Shown here piece by piece: positions 30,690-40,005 of a stretch of DNA of 64,000 nucleotides. Origin of the DNA: Vombatus ursinus. Taxonomy: Eukaryota > Chordata > Mammalia > Diprotodontia > Vombatidae. The translations under genes and the position numbers were made by a program. The notes beneath the pieces were generated by a model. It saw only the letters and a list, made by a program, of their open reading frames with translations. It was not told the origin of the DNA and did no database searches. Position 1 is the first letter of the stretch. The number at the start of each line of letters is the position of its first letter. The stretch lies in NCBI RefSeq assembly GCF_900497805.2, contig NW_020954551.1, positions 2,889,569-2,953,568 of the forward strand, given 5' to 3'.

Positions 30690-31002
30690 GAGGAAAACAA
30701 GAGAGAGCTGTGTCCTTGCAGAAAATAACAGGATGTCAAGGAGAAGAGGGTGGTCAACAGTGTCAAAGGCTACAGAGAAGTCAAAAAGGATAAAGATTGA
30801 GAAAAGGCCACTGGATTTGGTGATTAAGAGATCATTGGCAACTTTGGACAGAACTGCTTTAGTTGAATGATGAGGTTGGAGGTCAGACTGCTGAGGGTCT
30901 TAAAGATGGAGGACATTCTATCAGATGATGGGTGGCAGTGAAAGTTGAGGGATTTTTTTTTAAGAATGAGGGAGACAAGGGCAGGTTTGTAGATAGTAGA
31001 GA
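30690..31002 (-). mobile_element. L2 LINE, antisense, left part
   Basis: GTGTCAAAGGCTACAGAGAA, GAGAAAAGGCCACTGG, AAGAGATCATTGGCAAC and GGCAGGTTTGTAGATAGTAG. It resumes at 31408 after the SINE insertions. Confidence 0.72.
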
Positions 31003-31014
31003 AAGAGACAGCAG

Positions 31015-31394
31015 CTAGGTGCAGCTAGGTGGCGCAGCAGATAGAACACTGGTCCTGGAGTCAGGAGGACCTGAGTTCAAATCTGGCCTCAGACATTTAA
31101 CACTTACTAGCTGTGTGATTCTGGGCAAGTCACTTAACCCCAATTGCCTCACCATGAAAATAAAAAAGAAAGAAAGAAAAATGGAGGGAACAATGTACCA
31201 CAAGAGTTACTCCCCTGGACACTGCCTTTAACGGGCAGCTAGGTGGCACAGTGGATAGAGTTTCGGCCCTGGAGTCAGGAGGACCTGAGTTCAAATCCAT
31301 CTTCAGTCACTTGACACTTACTAGCTGCGTGACCCTGGGCAAGTCACTTAAGCCCATTGCCTAGGAAAAAAACAAAAACAAAAAAACAAAACAA
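31015..31394 (+). repeat. Two tandem A-tailed SINEs (WSINE1-like)
   Basis: Two head-to-tail copies (about 31018-31182 and 31232-31394), each with head AGCTAGGTGGC.CAG, B box GAGTTCAAATC and an A-rich tail. The pair is bracketed by perfect duplications AAAGAGACAGCAG at 31002-31014 and 31395-31407. Confidence 0.9.
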
Positions 31395-31520
31395 AAAGAG
31401 ACAGCAGATAGATATCAAAGATTAGATAGAGAAAGTAGTAGGGCAGGTACTTGTTTTCGTTCTGAGGGCATGTGGAGGCAGAAATGGAGTTTTAGAAGCA
31501 TATCCATGGGGATCATTTTG
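31395..31520 (-). mobile_element. L2 LINE, antisense, right part
   Basis: Continues 30690-31002: AGAGAAAGTAGTAGGGCAGG, GAGGGCATGTGGAGGCAGAA. Confidence 0.6.
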
Positions 31521-31945
31521 ACAAGTGTGTCCTTAATAGCCCGCCCATTGGAAACTTGATCCAGTTTGGTTTGGAAAGATTGAGGCTGTCCTATTAAAAT
31601 TCCTGCCTGTAGCCTAAACCAGATTACAATGTAATAGGGAAATGTTTGACATAATAAGTAAAAATACAACACAACATAGATAACGTTAATTTCTGGTTTT
31701 CAAAGTCACTATGAAGGGATGCATTTCTATTTGAGTTTGACATTATTACTATAGGGATCTTTTTCTCTTTCCATATATGTATATTTATATATTTATATGT
31801 ATGTATTTACATATTTTTATTGATCATTTCTAGGTTATTCATTTTTTATTTAAAATTTTTTGATTGATATCTTTTGTTTTTATATCATTTTTATTTCCCA
31901 AAGAGAAATCTATCTTTCCTCTAGCCAATTAGGAAGGCAGGAAAC
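31521..31945. other. Unannotated A/T-rich sequence
   Basis: No gene. TATATGTATATTTATATATT is low complexity. Confidence 0.45.
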
Positions 31946-32215
31946 AAACACTTACTAATCATCTACTATGTGCTGGGCACTTTGCCAAACATTGTGCAGA
32001 TAATGTCTCATTTGAATCCTCACAACAACTCTTGGAGGGAGGTGCTGTTATTGTCCCCATTTTACAGTTAAAGAAACTGAGGCAAACAGGATTAAGTGGT
32101 TTGCCCAGAGTCACACAGCTAATAAGTGTTTGAGACTGGATTTGAACTCATTAAGAGGAATCTTCTTGATTCCAGGCCCAGCACTCCATGCACTGTACCA
32201 TATAGCTGCCAATAC
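31946..32215 (-). repeat. MIR SINE, near full length, antisense
   Basis: CTACTATGTGCTGGGCACTT, ATCCTCACAACAACTCTTGG, GTCCCCATTTTACAGTTAAA, CAGAGTCACACAGCTAATAA and GATTCCAGGCCCAGCACTCC. Confidence 0.85.
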
Positions 32216-32342
32216 ACAGAGTGCTTAATAAATGTTTATTGATTGATTAACTGAAGTAAGAAAATTACATTTTGCTTCTTCAGTTGAATTAGCTACTTAG
32301 TTTGTAGCTCTTAAAGGTTTATTTAAAAAAAACTAGATTCAG

Positions 32343-32496
32343 GGCAAGTAGGTGGCGCAGTGGATAGAGCTCTGGCCCTGTGGACCTGAGGTCAAATCCA
32401 GCCTCAGACCAAACACTTGACACTTACTAGCTGTGTGACCCTGGGCAAGTCACTTAACCCCAATTGCCTAAAAAAAAAAAAGAAAGAAAAAAAAAC
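32343..32496 (+). repeat. A-tailed SINE (WSINE1-like)
   Basis: GGTGGCGCAGTGGATAGAGC, CTTACTAGCTGTGTGACCCT, CACTTAACCCCAATTGCC and an A-rich tail. Perfect target duplications ACTAGATTCAG at 32332-32342 and 32497-32507. Confidence 0.92.
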
Positions 32497-32509
32497 ACTA
32501 GATTCAGAA

Positions 32510-33384
32510 ATATTTTAAAAATATAATAATTAAACTATGATAAACAAAAAGGAATTTGAGAAAGGTGGAAAATTATTAAAAGAAATGAAATTCTTAACCA
32601 AAAAGGGCATTTTCCTATAAATGAATATGCACCATAGTCTCCTATGTTGAGGATACCAGCAGATATCCCACTGGATGTAGCTGGTTTAGGGGAGTGGACC
32701 AGATAAAGCATGAAGGCTCATGTATTAGTCTATGAAAACTGAGGTTTGGGGTCAGTGAAAGTGGTGTTAGGCTCATTCTTGAGATTACCACAGCCACTGA
32801 GAGTGCTTACAAAGGGATATATCCTTTGCCCATAATCATTGTGCTGGGTCAGGATTCAGGGGCCAGGGTTCCAAGACAGAGGCAAAAGTTAAGGTGTGGT
32901 CAGCATGTAATACAATACTCTGAAATTTACACCATGCAGGAAAAGCTTCCAAGAGAAGAAGCCAATTTTTCTAAGTGGTTACCGCCCAGCTTCCACTATC
33001 TGTAGAGCCTTTGGGCAGATGCCTGTTGGGTAATGAGGTGGCTGCTTATCTAACCTATCCTCTTAGAGGTCAACAAGATCAAAAGCCTCAATGAAACCTA
33101 CTTATTTAAAAAAATTTAGCAACTCAGCAACAAGCTCATATTGAGAGGTGTGGTGCTTACATAAATAATAGGCATTTATCAGAAAATTAAAAAGTAATGA
33201 ATTTTATTAAAATGAAACACAAAGTAGGATTATATTTAGGAAAGAGATTTTATATATGTGTGCATATATATTATTATTAAAATATTAATGCTGAGGGCTT
33301 AGTACTAACCAGTTACCACAGGCATGATCTGCTTGTATCCTTATCAAGGAAAGATCTGTCACGATTGTGAAGAGCTCATTATTG
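32510..33384. other. Unannotated intergenic sequence
   Basis: About 0.9 kb, A/T-rich at the right end, with no recognisable gene or repeat. Confidence 0.4.
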
Positions 33385-33760
33385 GTAAAGCCTTCCAGAT
33401 CGCAGCAGACCATACCTTATCACCACCCTGTGTCCCTCTGATTGGACGATGGAACCATGAGTTCCAAATCCTCCATTTAAGGAGGGTGCTCAGCTCAGAA
33501 CATCTCCTCATTTCACCTGGTTTCCCTGCTTTGGGACTTCTCTGATTTTTCTATCATGCACCCTAGGATATTTTCCAAGCACCCTCCCCCCCCCCCATCT
33601 TTCAGCTTCCTTTTCTGTGTTGTCTTTCCTCAACAGATTGTAAGATCTCTGAGGGCAAGGACTTTTTTTTTAATATTTTTTTCCCTCACCTCTTAGCACG
33701 GTGTCTGGCATATAGTAGGCTCTTAATAAATGTTTACTTATTGATTAATAATCTATTGGG
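33385..33760 (+). repeat. Unclassified interspersed repeat B, copy 2
   Basis: Colinear with 10245-10600 and ends in an L2-like terminus (GATTGTAAGATCTCTGAGGG, GGTGTCTGGCATATAGTAGG, TTAATAAATGTTTAC). Confidence 0.6.
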
Positions 33761-33765
33761 TGGAT

Positions 33766-33850
33766 GCAACAAGCATTTATTAAGGCCTACTATGTGTTAT
33801 GCACTGTGCTAAGTGCTTTACAAATATTATTTCATTTGATTTTAATTAAA
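33766..33850 (-). repeat. MIR/L2-type terminus, antisense
   Basis: AACAAGCATTTATTAAGGCC, GCACTGTGCTAAGTGCTTTA. Confidence 0.6.
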
Positions 33851-34137
33851 AACAATTCAACAGATCCCACTATGTGAATATCACTGGCTAGTTCAATTCA
33901 TGCTTGCCTCCACTGAGATCCTCTTTTGGTGCCTCTTCCCGTCTGTACCTAGGTGACCTTGGTTTCCTGTAGGCCAGTCCAGCAGGGTTCAAACTGTGGC
34001 AGGTGCTACCAAGCTGGAGTACGAGTCCAGGCTGTGTATCTGAGGACAAGTTAATTCGGGGAGACTCATTTCCAGTTGAGATGCAGTCGGATGAATGTTT
34101 TAACCATAGTCAAGCTCAAAGACCATCCACTCAAGCC

Positions 34138-34300
34138 AAAGAGGGGCTGACATTGGTGAAAGTGGGAGAAAAGAGAGCTGACAGGTAGAGACACGAGAAC
34201 TTTTCCAGGAAAACCCAGGGAAGAGAGAGTGTCCTAGAGGAGGGGGTGTCAATAGTGTCAAATAATGCAGAAGAGAGGACAAGGATAATAGTGAATACAC
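34138..34300 (-). mobile_element. L2 LINE fragment, antisense
   Basis: GTCAATAGTGTCAAATAATG, GAGAGGACAAGGATAATAG: antisense L2, the same part as 30740-30800. Confidence 0.55.
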
Positions 34301-34353
34301 ATCTGACTTAGCTGTGTACAATTTGTGTTTTGGTACTGAGTTAGATAAAAGTT

Positions 34354-34485
34354 GTAGCTAGGTGGCGCTGCAGGGGATAGAGCACTGGGCTTGGAGTCAG
34401 GAAGACCTGAGACACTTAATAGCTGTGTGACCTTGGGCAAGTCACTTAACTCTGTTTGCCTCAGTTTCCTCATCTGTAAAATGAG
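34354..34485 (+). repeat. SINE (Mar1-like head and core)
   Basis: GTAGCTAGGTGGCGCTGCAG, GAGCACTGGGCTTGGAGTCA, GACCTTGGGCAAGTCACTTA, CTCATCTGTAAAATGAG. Confidence 0.8.
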
Positions 34486-34497
34486 TAGGTTGATCTT

Positions 34498-34562
34498 GAT
34501 CAGGGCTTCTTAAACTTTTCCCACTCTCTTTTTCTACCCCTTCAGCACTTCTTAAAATGTTA
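34498..34562 (+). mobile_element. hAT-like DNA transposon end
   Basis: CAGGGCTTCTTAAACTTTTC then CCACTC is typical of a hAT terminal repeat. Only one end is seen, inside a MIR-like 3' part. Confidence 0.4.
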
Positions 34563-34599
34563 AGCATCGCTGATCTAGAAGGCCTCTGAGGCCATTGCA

Positions 34600-34814
34600 G
34601 TTCTACATCTATGAAGTCACAAATCACCTTTCTGATTCAGGAAAACAACAACTCAACTTTCAGGTTTCTAAAGAACAAAATGGCATCTTCAGAAAGATGG
34701 TCTCTTTTCGGTGCCTGTATTACAATAAGAAATTTCGGGGAATCACAAAATGTTATGGGATTGGAGATGTAGATGCAGCTATAGCTTCTCTGGCTGGGTT
34801 TCTTAATGCCTCAT
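34600..34814. other. Unannotated sequence
   Basis: An 87-residue open frame (34595-34858) is present with no recognised motif. Confidence 0.35.
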
Positions 34815-34999
34815 GTCATGCTGCAGTGCAAAGAACACAGGTCTGGCCGGGGATCTGAATTCTAAACTCACCTTTGCCCCAGAGGTTGTTTTTTTCTGTT
34901 CTTTGGGGCAAGTCCAGTCCTGGTCTTTCTCTTTGTCAATTGGAGGCTGCCGAATCTGGGGCTCTCTAAGCGCCTGCCTGGTTCTCAAAATCTCTGATT
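34815..34999 (+). repeat. Degenerate MIR SINE
   Basis: TGCAGTGCAAAGAACACAGG, GCCCCAGAGGTTG, CTTTGTCAATTGGAGGCTG. Weak. Confidence 0.4.
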
Positions 35000-35585
35000 C
35001 TCAGAAAAGGTGCTTCATGAATTCTCCATGTCAGTATTTCTTCCTGGGGCACTTCTTACTACCTGAAAAACCAGAGGGCCAAAAATAAGTGAGTAGAGGC
35101 TATGGAATGTCTTGCTACTCCACCCAGGACACCTGGTCAATGACGGGGTATTTCCACACAGTGCACACCGCCCAAGCCCGAAACAACCTCTTAACAGGGG
35201 AAGGAGGATCAAGCTTGGGTCTTAACAAAGACAATAGAGGTATTCTTTTTAAAAGCATTGGATGCTTTCGGTTTGGACTTTTATTTAATCCTGAGTTAAT
35301 CCTCCGTTTTTGGCTTAAAGATATTTGGTACCAGCTAGATTGCCCACGCACTATAATTACACAATTTGTTACCTCCTATGCATACGGGGAGGATGAGAAA
35401 GTCCAATGTTCGATCATTAACCAGACTTAGAGAAGTGTTCTTTGTTATGTCTTGGAATTCCTCGGAATTATTCATTGGTCTTTCACACTGGTGGGTTGGT
35501 TGGTTTGTTTGTTTTTTAGTAAGAATGTTGCAAATTTCTGTTTGTTCTTCCGAGACTGAATAGTAGCCAAGATTTGGGCTTAAGA
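35000..35585. other. Unannotated intergenic sequence
   Basis: No gene; overlapping open frames of 113 and 78 residues on opposite strands have no motif. Confidence 0.4.
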
Positions 35586-35598
35586 AGTGCTAAAGTTG

Positions 35599-35748
35599 GG
35601 GCGGCTAGGTGGCGCAGTGGATAGAGCACCGGCCCTGAAGTCAGGAAGACCTGAGTTCAAATTCGGCCTCAGACCAAACACTTGACACTTACTAGCTGTG
35701 TGACCTGGGCAAGTCACCCCAACTGCCTCACTAATTTAAAAAAAAAAA
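35599..35748 (+). repeat. A-tailed SINE (WSINE1-like)
   Basis: GGCGGCTAGGTGGCGCAGTG, GACCTGAGTTCAAATTCG, CTTACTAGCTGTGTGACC, A tail. Perfect 13-bp target duplications AGTGCTAAAGTTG at 35586-35598 and 35749-35761. Confidence 0.93.
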
Positions 35749-35904
35749 AGTGCTAAAGTTGACATCCTTCCACGGAAAAGAAGGCTACTTTATAACTATC
35801 GCGATTTCTCAAATCCTATGGGGTTGTTTTTGGATAATTACAATTGTGCATGTATGGATAGTGTATACAATTAGGAATGCAAAGGAATGTCCAGAGACCT
35901 TGAT

Positions 35905-36215
35905 GTAACATGTATGTAGTGCTTTAAAGTTTACAAAATGTTCTCATAGCCCTTGTATTATCTCCATTTTCCAAAGAAGGAAACTGAGTCTCAGAGATGT
36001 GCATTTACTTGGGCAGGATTACAGGATTGGGCCAGACACAAACTACTAAGTGACAAGTCAACTAGCATTTATTAAGCACCTACTATGTGCCGGGCACTGT
36101 GCTAAGTACTTTGGATACAAAAAAAAGCAAAAACCAGTCCCTTTTCTCTAGGAGCTTACAGTCTAATGAGGCGCTCATAATGGCAACCAAGTCTTCTGAA
36201 TCCTAAGTCAAAACT
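35905..36215 (-). repeat. MIR SINE, antisense, split by an L2 end
   Basis: GTAGTGCTTTAAAGTTTAC, CTCCATTTTCCAAAGAAGGA, GGGCAGGATTACAGG, then, after 36055-36180, CCAAGTCTTCTGAATCCTAA. Confidence 0.65.
36055..36180 (-). mobile_element. L2 LINE terminus, antisense, inside MIR
   Basis: CTAGCATTTATTAAGCACCT, GGGCACTGTGCTAAGTACTT, GGAGCTTACAGTCTAATGAG. Confidence 0.72.
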
Positions 36216-36540
36216 CCTACTTTGTCACTTTGCCTAAGACACTAGGCCTGAGATTCTCTGCCTGGAACGCTTATTAAGGTTTGTTTGACTGAAGTGTGGA
36301 GAGACTTTCAATAGATTATTGGCTGTTCCAAGTATCTTTTTGGGGGTGCATACATATAAATGTGGAATCCCTTACATGGTCTCCTTGGATTGTGCCAGCA
36401 GGTCCAGCCTTTTGGGAAGTCCACCCCCTATAGGGGAGGAAGGATTGAAATGAGCCTTTAAGGGATTTGTTGAATAGAAGGCAACTTCCAAACAGTTTTG
36501 CTCCCTTTGCATTTATTCTATTTATTAAAGAAGCATTAAA
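36216..36540. other. Unannotated sequence
   Basis: No gene or repeat recognised. Confidence 0.4.
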
Positions 36541-36562
36541 AAAAAACAAAAAACAAAACAAA

Positions 36563-36776
36563 GTTGTTTCAGTCAGGTCTGATTCTTGGTGGCCCCATTT
36601 AGGATTTTCTTGGCAAAGATACTGGAATGGTTTGCCCATTTGCTTCTCCAGCTCATTTTACAGATGAAGAAACAGGGTTAAGTGAGTTGCCCAGGGTCAC
36701 ACAGCTAGTAAGTGTCTGAGGCCAGATTTGAACTCAAGTCTTCCTAACTCCAGTGCTCTATCCACCCAGCTCCCCT
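36563..36776 (-). repeat. Mar1-like SINE, antisense
   Basis: GTTGTTTCAGTCAGGTCTGA, GATTTTCTTGGCAAAGATAC, TTGCCCAGGGTCACACAGCT, CCACCCAGCTCCCC. Confidence 0.85.
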
Positions 36777-36989
36777 TTAGTACCAGATATTAAAATGTAT
36801 AAATATTTGGTACTGGAAATGCAGCTGTTTGTAACTAGTAGGTCTGGGTCCCCTCTGCTCTTGAGAGCTACATATTTCAGCAGTTTCTGGTTATTCAAAG
36901 ACCCAACCATACAAGACTCCTTGCTGTCTTACTAGAAGGGAAAGGCCTCTCTAGCCAGAAGGAAGATAATCGAGGGTGACAACTAAAAA

Positions 36990-37120
36990 GGAAGGCGGAA
37001 AGACCCCAGAGGGACTGGATTCAAATCCCTTCTCTGATTCTTACAACCTGTGTGACCTTGGGCAAGTCCTTTCATCTCTGGGGCCTCAGTTTCCCCATCA
37101 GTAAAATGAGGGCCCATAAA
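36990..37120 (+). repeat. MIR SINE
   Basis: GACTGGATTCAAATCCCTTC, TGTGACCTTGGGCAAGTCCT, GGGCCTCAGTTTCCCCATCA. Confidence 0.75.
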
Positions 37121-37125
37121 GTGGT

Positions 37126-37342
37126 AGTGGCCAGGAGATAGAGTCAGGAAGACTCATCTTCCTGAGTTCAAATCCAGCCTCAGGCACTTCCTAGCTGGGT
37201 GACCCTGGGAGAGTCACTTCACCCTGTTTGCCTCAGTTTCCTCATCTGTAAAATGAACTGGAGAAGGAAATGGCAAACCACTCCAGTATTTTTGCCAAGA
37301 AAACTCAGACATGGGGTCACAAAGAGTTGGACATCACTGACT
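37126..37342 (+). repeat. Mar1-like SINE with RTE-type tail
   Basis: AGTCAGGAAGACTCATCTTC, GCTGGGTGACCCTGGGAGAG, CATGGGGTCACAAAGAGTTG. Confidence 0.85.
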
Positions 37343-37770
37343 TCTGCTTCCAAATTCAAAGCTTTTACCCTGAGATCACAGAAATAAAAATGATAGGGAA
37401 GGAGAAAACCCCCCTTTTACTTGCCTGCTAAACTTATGCAGCCCCTTGCCTCTCTCCCAAGCCTTTTTCCTTCTCACTTAGAGATGATTTTAAGATTTTT
37501 TGAACTCCTTTTTCAGTTCACCTGGGAGTTCACTTGTTGGAATTCCAAGACCCAACTTTTCATATAATGACAATAATAAGAATGATAATAAACTTTTATA
37601 GGTTTTTGTTTTTTTACAGCTTATTATGTTTACAATTTAATATTAAAATCTAGTGTCTGGACCATGCTTTCCTTGTTTGTAAAACGGGAATGAGGAAGAG
37701 GGTAAGGAAGAGCGGGCAGGAGTCTGGCCTTCATTATCTCTAAATCTCTCTACTAAAAGCCATTGGTTTA
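37343..37770. other. Unannotated intergenic sequence
   Basis: No gene or repeat recognised. Confidence 0.4.
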
Positions 37771-37774
37771 CTGT

Positions 37775-37862
37775 CGGAAGGGACCTTAGAACTCATCCAG
37801 TCCACTTAACTCCTTTTAGAGCAGGTAACGGAGGCCCAGAGAGGAAAAGTGACTTGCAATAG
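37775..37862 (-). repeat. MIR-type fragment, antisense
   Basis: GGAAGGGACCTTAGAACTCA, GAGGCCCAGAGAGGAAAAGT. Confidence 0.55.
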
Positions 37863-37985
37863 TTGATAAACACACATTGAGTACCTACCGTGTTCTAGGT
37901 AAGGTGCTAAATTTGGGAGCCACCAAGAGAGGCAAATGAGTGCTGCCCTCAGGGAGCTTACAGTCTAATTCAGTAAGGTAACTAG
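37863..37985 (-). mobile_element. L2 LINE terminus, antisense
   Basis: CACATTGAGTACCTACCGTG, CTGCCCTCAGGGAGCTTACA then GTCTAATTC. Confidence 0.7.
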
Positions 37986-38004
37986 CAAAAAACTAGGCCA
38001 AATT

Positions 38005-38130
38005 ATACCTATCTACACGTATATATGCACACACACACACATATATATATACACATATGTATACATTTTATGACCTTGTTCTAATTTGTCATATATTTAT
38101 TTTTAAATCACATATATTTATATTCGTTAT
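38005..38130. repeat. CA/TA microsatellite
   Basis: CACACACACACATATATATA and further AT-rich low-complexity sequence, just upstream of the CpG island. Confidence 0.75.
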
Positions 38131-38346
38131 ACATAAATGCATATAATACGTCAAGGTCATAAAATTACCAAGTGGAAGCGACTGGATTTGAACGCGCAGC
38201 ATTAGGGTATGGCAGAGGGGTGGGGGAGAGACCGGGGGAGGAGGGGAAGGTGTTAAGTGCCAGAACGCCCAGCCACAGGTGCTTACGACAGAGCAGGGAG
38301 GGAGGGGGAGGGGTCAAGGGCAGGGGAGTAGACGATAAGGCCGAAA

Positions 38347-38357
38347 TGCGCATGCTC
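38347..38357 (+). promoter_or_regulatory. NRF1-like site
   Basis: TGCGCATGCTC, close to the palindromic NRF1 consensus TGCGCATGCGC. Confidence 0.6.
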
Positions 38358-38464
38358 AGTCGCTGGGGCCGAGCTCCGGGGCTAGTAAGCATCTGTCCTT
38401 TGGGACCAGTATTCGTCCCTCCCCCGCCTCTCAGTTCGACTTTTCTCTGCGTTACTTCCTGAAG

Positions 38465-38474
38465 CCTCGCGAGA
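38465..38474 (+). promoter_or_regulatory. BANP/Kaiso-type CGCG site
   Basis: CCTCGCGAGA differs at one base from the TCTCGCGAGA element of CpG-island promoters. Confidence 0.6.
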
Positions 38475-38675
38475 GCTGACTGCCCACAGCTAAGATGCCT
38501 GCCAATGCGCTTTGCCCTTGGGAGAAGCATCACGGTGAATTCCCCCAGGCTCAGTTTTCTCTCCCCACTGTCAGACAACCTCTCTTCAGGTGGAAGAGGG
38601 TCAAGGCGCCCGCCGCCACGCTAAGCTCCGGCCCGTAGTCCACTCCCCACTCCCCAGCTGTCGCTGCCCTTAAGC

Positions 38676-38686
38676 AACATGGCGGC
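38676..38686 (+). promoter_or_regulatory. YY1 site 1
   Basis: AACATGGCGGC matches AANATGGCGGC exactly. Such sites often lie just downstream of TATA-less start sites. Confidence 0.7.
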
Positions 38687-38709
38687 CTGCGCCTCGGCGC
38701 GCCCCCCCC

Positions 38710-38720
38710 AATATGGCGCC
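38710..38720 (+). promoter_or_regulatory. YY1-like site 2
   Basis: AATATGGCGCC, one mismatch, 34 bp after site 1. Confidence 0.5.
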
Positions 38721-38773
38721 CGGGCAGCCCGCCCCGCGCCACGCGCCCCGCCCCGGCCTCTTTTTGCCCACAC

Positions 38774-38778
38774 CCAAT
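38774..38778 (+). promoter_or_regulatory. CCAAT box
   Basis: CACCCAATAGG, an NF-Y-type core. Confidence 0.45.
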
Positions 38779-38798
38779 AGGGCCCCCGCGGCGTCGGT

Positions 38799-38804
38799 CA
38801 CGTG
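38799..38804 (+). promoter_or_regulatory. CACGTG E-box
   Basis: GGTCACGTGGGCC, a palindromic E-box of the USF/MYC/TFEB type with GTCACGTG flank, 21 bp after the CCAAT core. Confidence 0.55.
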
Positions 38805-38913
38805 GGCCTGGGAGTACGGCGCGGGAGAGGGGCCGGGCGGGCGGGCTAGTGCAGGGTGCGCGCTCCCGCGGCCGGCCGTCCGTCCGTCCCGCTGGTAGGT
38901 CTCCGTCAGAGTC

Positions 38914-38924
38914 ACTATGGCGGC
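38914..38924 (+). promoter_or_regulatory. YY1-like site 3
   Basis: ACTATGGCGGC, one mismatch from the consensus, immediately before the G-rich tract. Confidence 0.55.
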
Positions 38925-38925
38925 C

Positions 38926-38990
38926 GGGGCCGGGGCCAGGGTCGGGGCCGGGGCGGGGGCGGGGAGGGCCGGCGGGGTTGCGGGGGGCGC
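38926..38990 (+). other. G-quadruplex-prone tract
   Basis: More than eight G-runs of three to six on the + strand, with one- to three-base loops. It would be in the 5' UTR if transcription starts near the YY1 sites. Confidence 0.6.
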
Positions 38991-39282
38991 CTGACGGGCC
39001 CGGAGGGCGGGCGGCGCCTGACGGCGGCTGGTCGCGGTTCTTGTCGCCTGCAGGTCGGAAAGTTTGGCGGCGGCGCCGCGTGAGCCGGGGCGGGCGGCCG
39101 GAGAGGGCCCGCAGGCCAGCGTTCGAGGCAGCGAGAGAGGCCGGAGGAGCGGCCGAGCCCAGCCCCCCCACCCCGGCCTCGGCCCCCCACGCGCCGCCGC
39201 GGACACGCGGGAGCCCAGCCCGGGCCGCCGCCGACGCGCGATGCGCGGCCCCCGCTAGCGCGAGCGCGGCCGGGACGAGGGA

Positions 39283-39312
39283 GCGAGCGAGCGAGCGAGC
39301 GAACGAGGGAGG
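39283..39312. repeat. (GAGC)n short tandem repeat
   Basis: GAGCGAGCGAGCGAGCGAAC within the probable 5' UTR. Confidence 0.75.
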
Positions 39313-39492
39313 AAGCCCACGGGCGAGCGAGGCAGCCCACGGGGAGCGGGGCCCTGCTCCATGCGGCAGGGCCACTGCCGCCGCGCGAGACCCGGTCCCG
39401 GCGCGTGTCCCCGCGGGCTCGAGTGACTCCCGGAGCGGCCGCGGGTGGATGCGGGACGCCCCCTCCGCGCCGCCCGCCGGCAGCCTCCTCCA

Positions 39493-39663
39493 ATGTGGTT
39501 GGAGCCCCTGGGTGCTGAGCCCCAGGGGGATGGAGTGAGGGGCGCCCCCCACGCGCGCTCCTGTCGCGGGGCCCTGCAGCCCGGCCATGCCCGGACCGCT
39601 CCCACGGTGGTGACCCGCGGTGACCCCGGCGTGCGCTCGGGGCCGATGCTGCCTGGGCTCTGA
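39493..39663 (+). promoter_or_regulatory. Upstream ORF in the SLMAP leader
   Basis: ATG at 39493 opens a 56-codon frame (MWLEPLGAEP...MLPGL) that ends at TGA 39661-39663, in frame with and 144 nt before the SLMAP ATG. Shorter upstream frames start at 39530 (two codons) and 39587 (MPGPLPRW). If the transcript starts upstream, these may reduce translation of the main frame. Function not shown. Confidence 0.5.
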
Positions 39664-39807
39664 TCGACCCTGCTTCGGGGGTGGGTGGGAGGGGACACGC
39701 GTGGCGTGGCTGGCGCGGCGTGCACGGCCGTGGCCAGCAGCGTGGCTCAGGAGGAGCTCCTCTTCGGACCCGGGCCTGGCTGGAGCGGGCTCCCCGAGCT
39801 GTCCTCA

Positions 39808-40005
39808 ATGCCTTCGGCCCTGGCCATCTTCACTTGCCGCCCCAACTCGCACCCGTTCCAGGAGCGCCATGTCTACCTGGACGAGCCCATCAAGATCGGG
39901 CGCTCGGTGGCCCGCTGCCGGCCGGCCCAGAACAACGCCACCTTCGACTGCAAGGTGCTGTCCAGGAACCACGCGCTGGTCTGGTTCGACCACAAGACGG
40001 GCAAG
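39808..40005 (+). CDS. SLMAP: SLMAP first coding exon (FHA domain, N-terminal half)
   Basis: This encodes residues 1-66 of sarcolemma-associated protein, a tail-anchored coiled-coil protein. It is a STRIPAK phosphatase-complex subunit; its FHA domain binds phosphorylated MST1/2 kinases and so restrains Hippo signalling. The peptide begins [20 protein letters not shown] and, as I recall the mammalian protein, matches it throughout. FHA features visible are the GR pair (G31-R32, after EPIKI) and the SRNH motif (S52-H55), both part of the phosphothreonine-binding surface. The NG-containing loop lies in exon 2, outside this window. The exon ends with GGCAAG and donor GTAATG at 40006, a phase-0 junction after K66. 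The start is the only ATG in frame after the stop at 39661. Its context is weak (T at -3, C at +4). The frame is also open from 39664 without an ATG, so a non-ATG extended form cannot be excluded. Expression is likely broad, from the CpG-island promoter. Confidence 0.97.

Noticed and set aside
34595-34858. 87-residue open frame as a small gene
   Set aside because: No recognisable motif, and it overlaps a degenerate MIR at its 3' end.
38891-39053. A 5'-UTR intron in SLMAP
   Set aside because: Donor- and acceptor-like strings exist, but the interval is only about 160 bp and extremely G-rich. The strings are common by chance in such sequence.
39685-39807. N-terminal extension of SLMAP
   Set aside because: The frame is open but has no ATG; it starts at GTG codons. 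The known protein starts at MPSALAIF, so I used 39808 and list the extension only as a possibility.
38551-39808. Long minus-strand open frames (345, 297 and 178 residues) in the CpG island
   Set aside because: Low-complexity Ala/Arg/Pro/Gly translations in several overlapping frames at once, as expected from extreme G+C content. No domain; they overlap the SLMAP promoter and leader.
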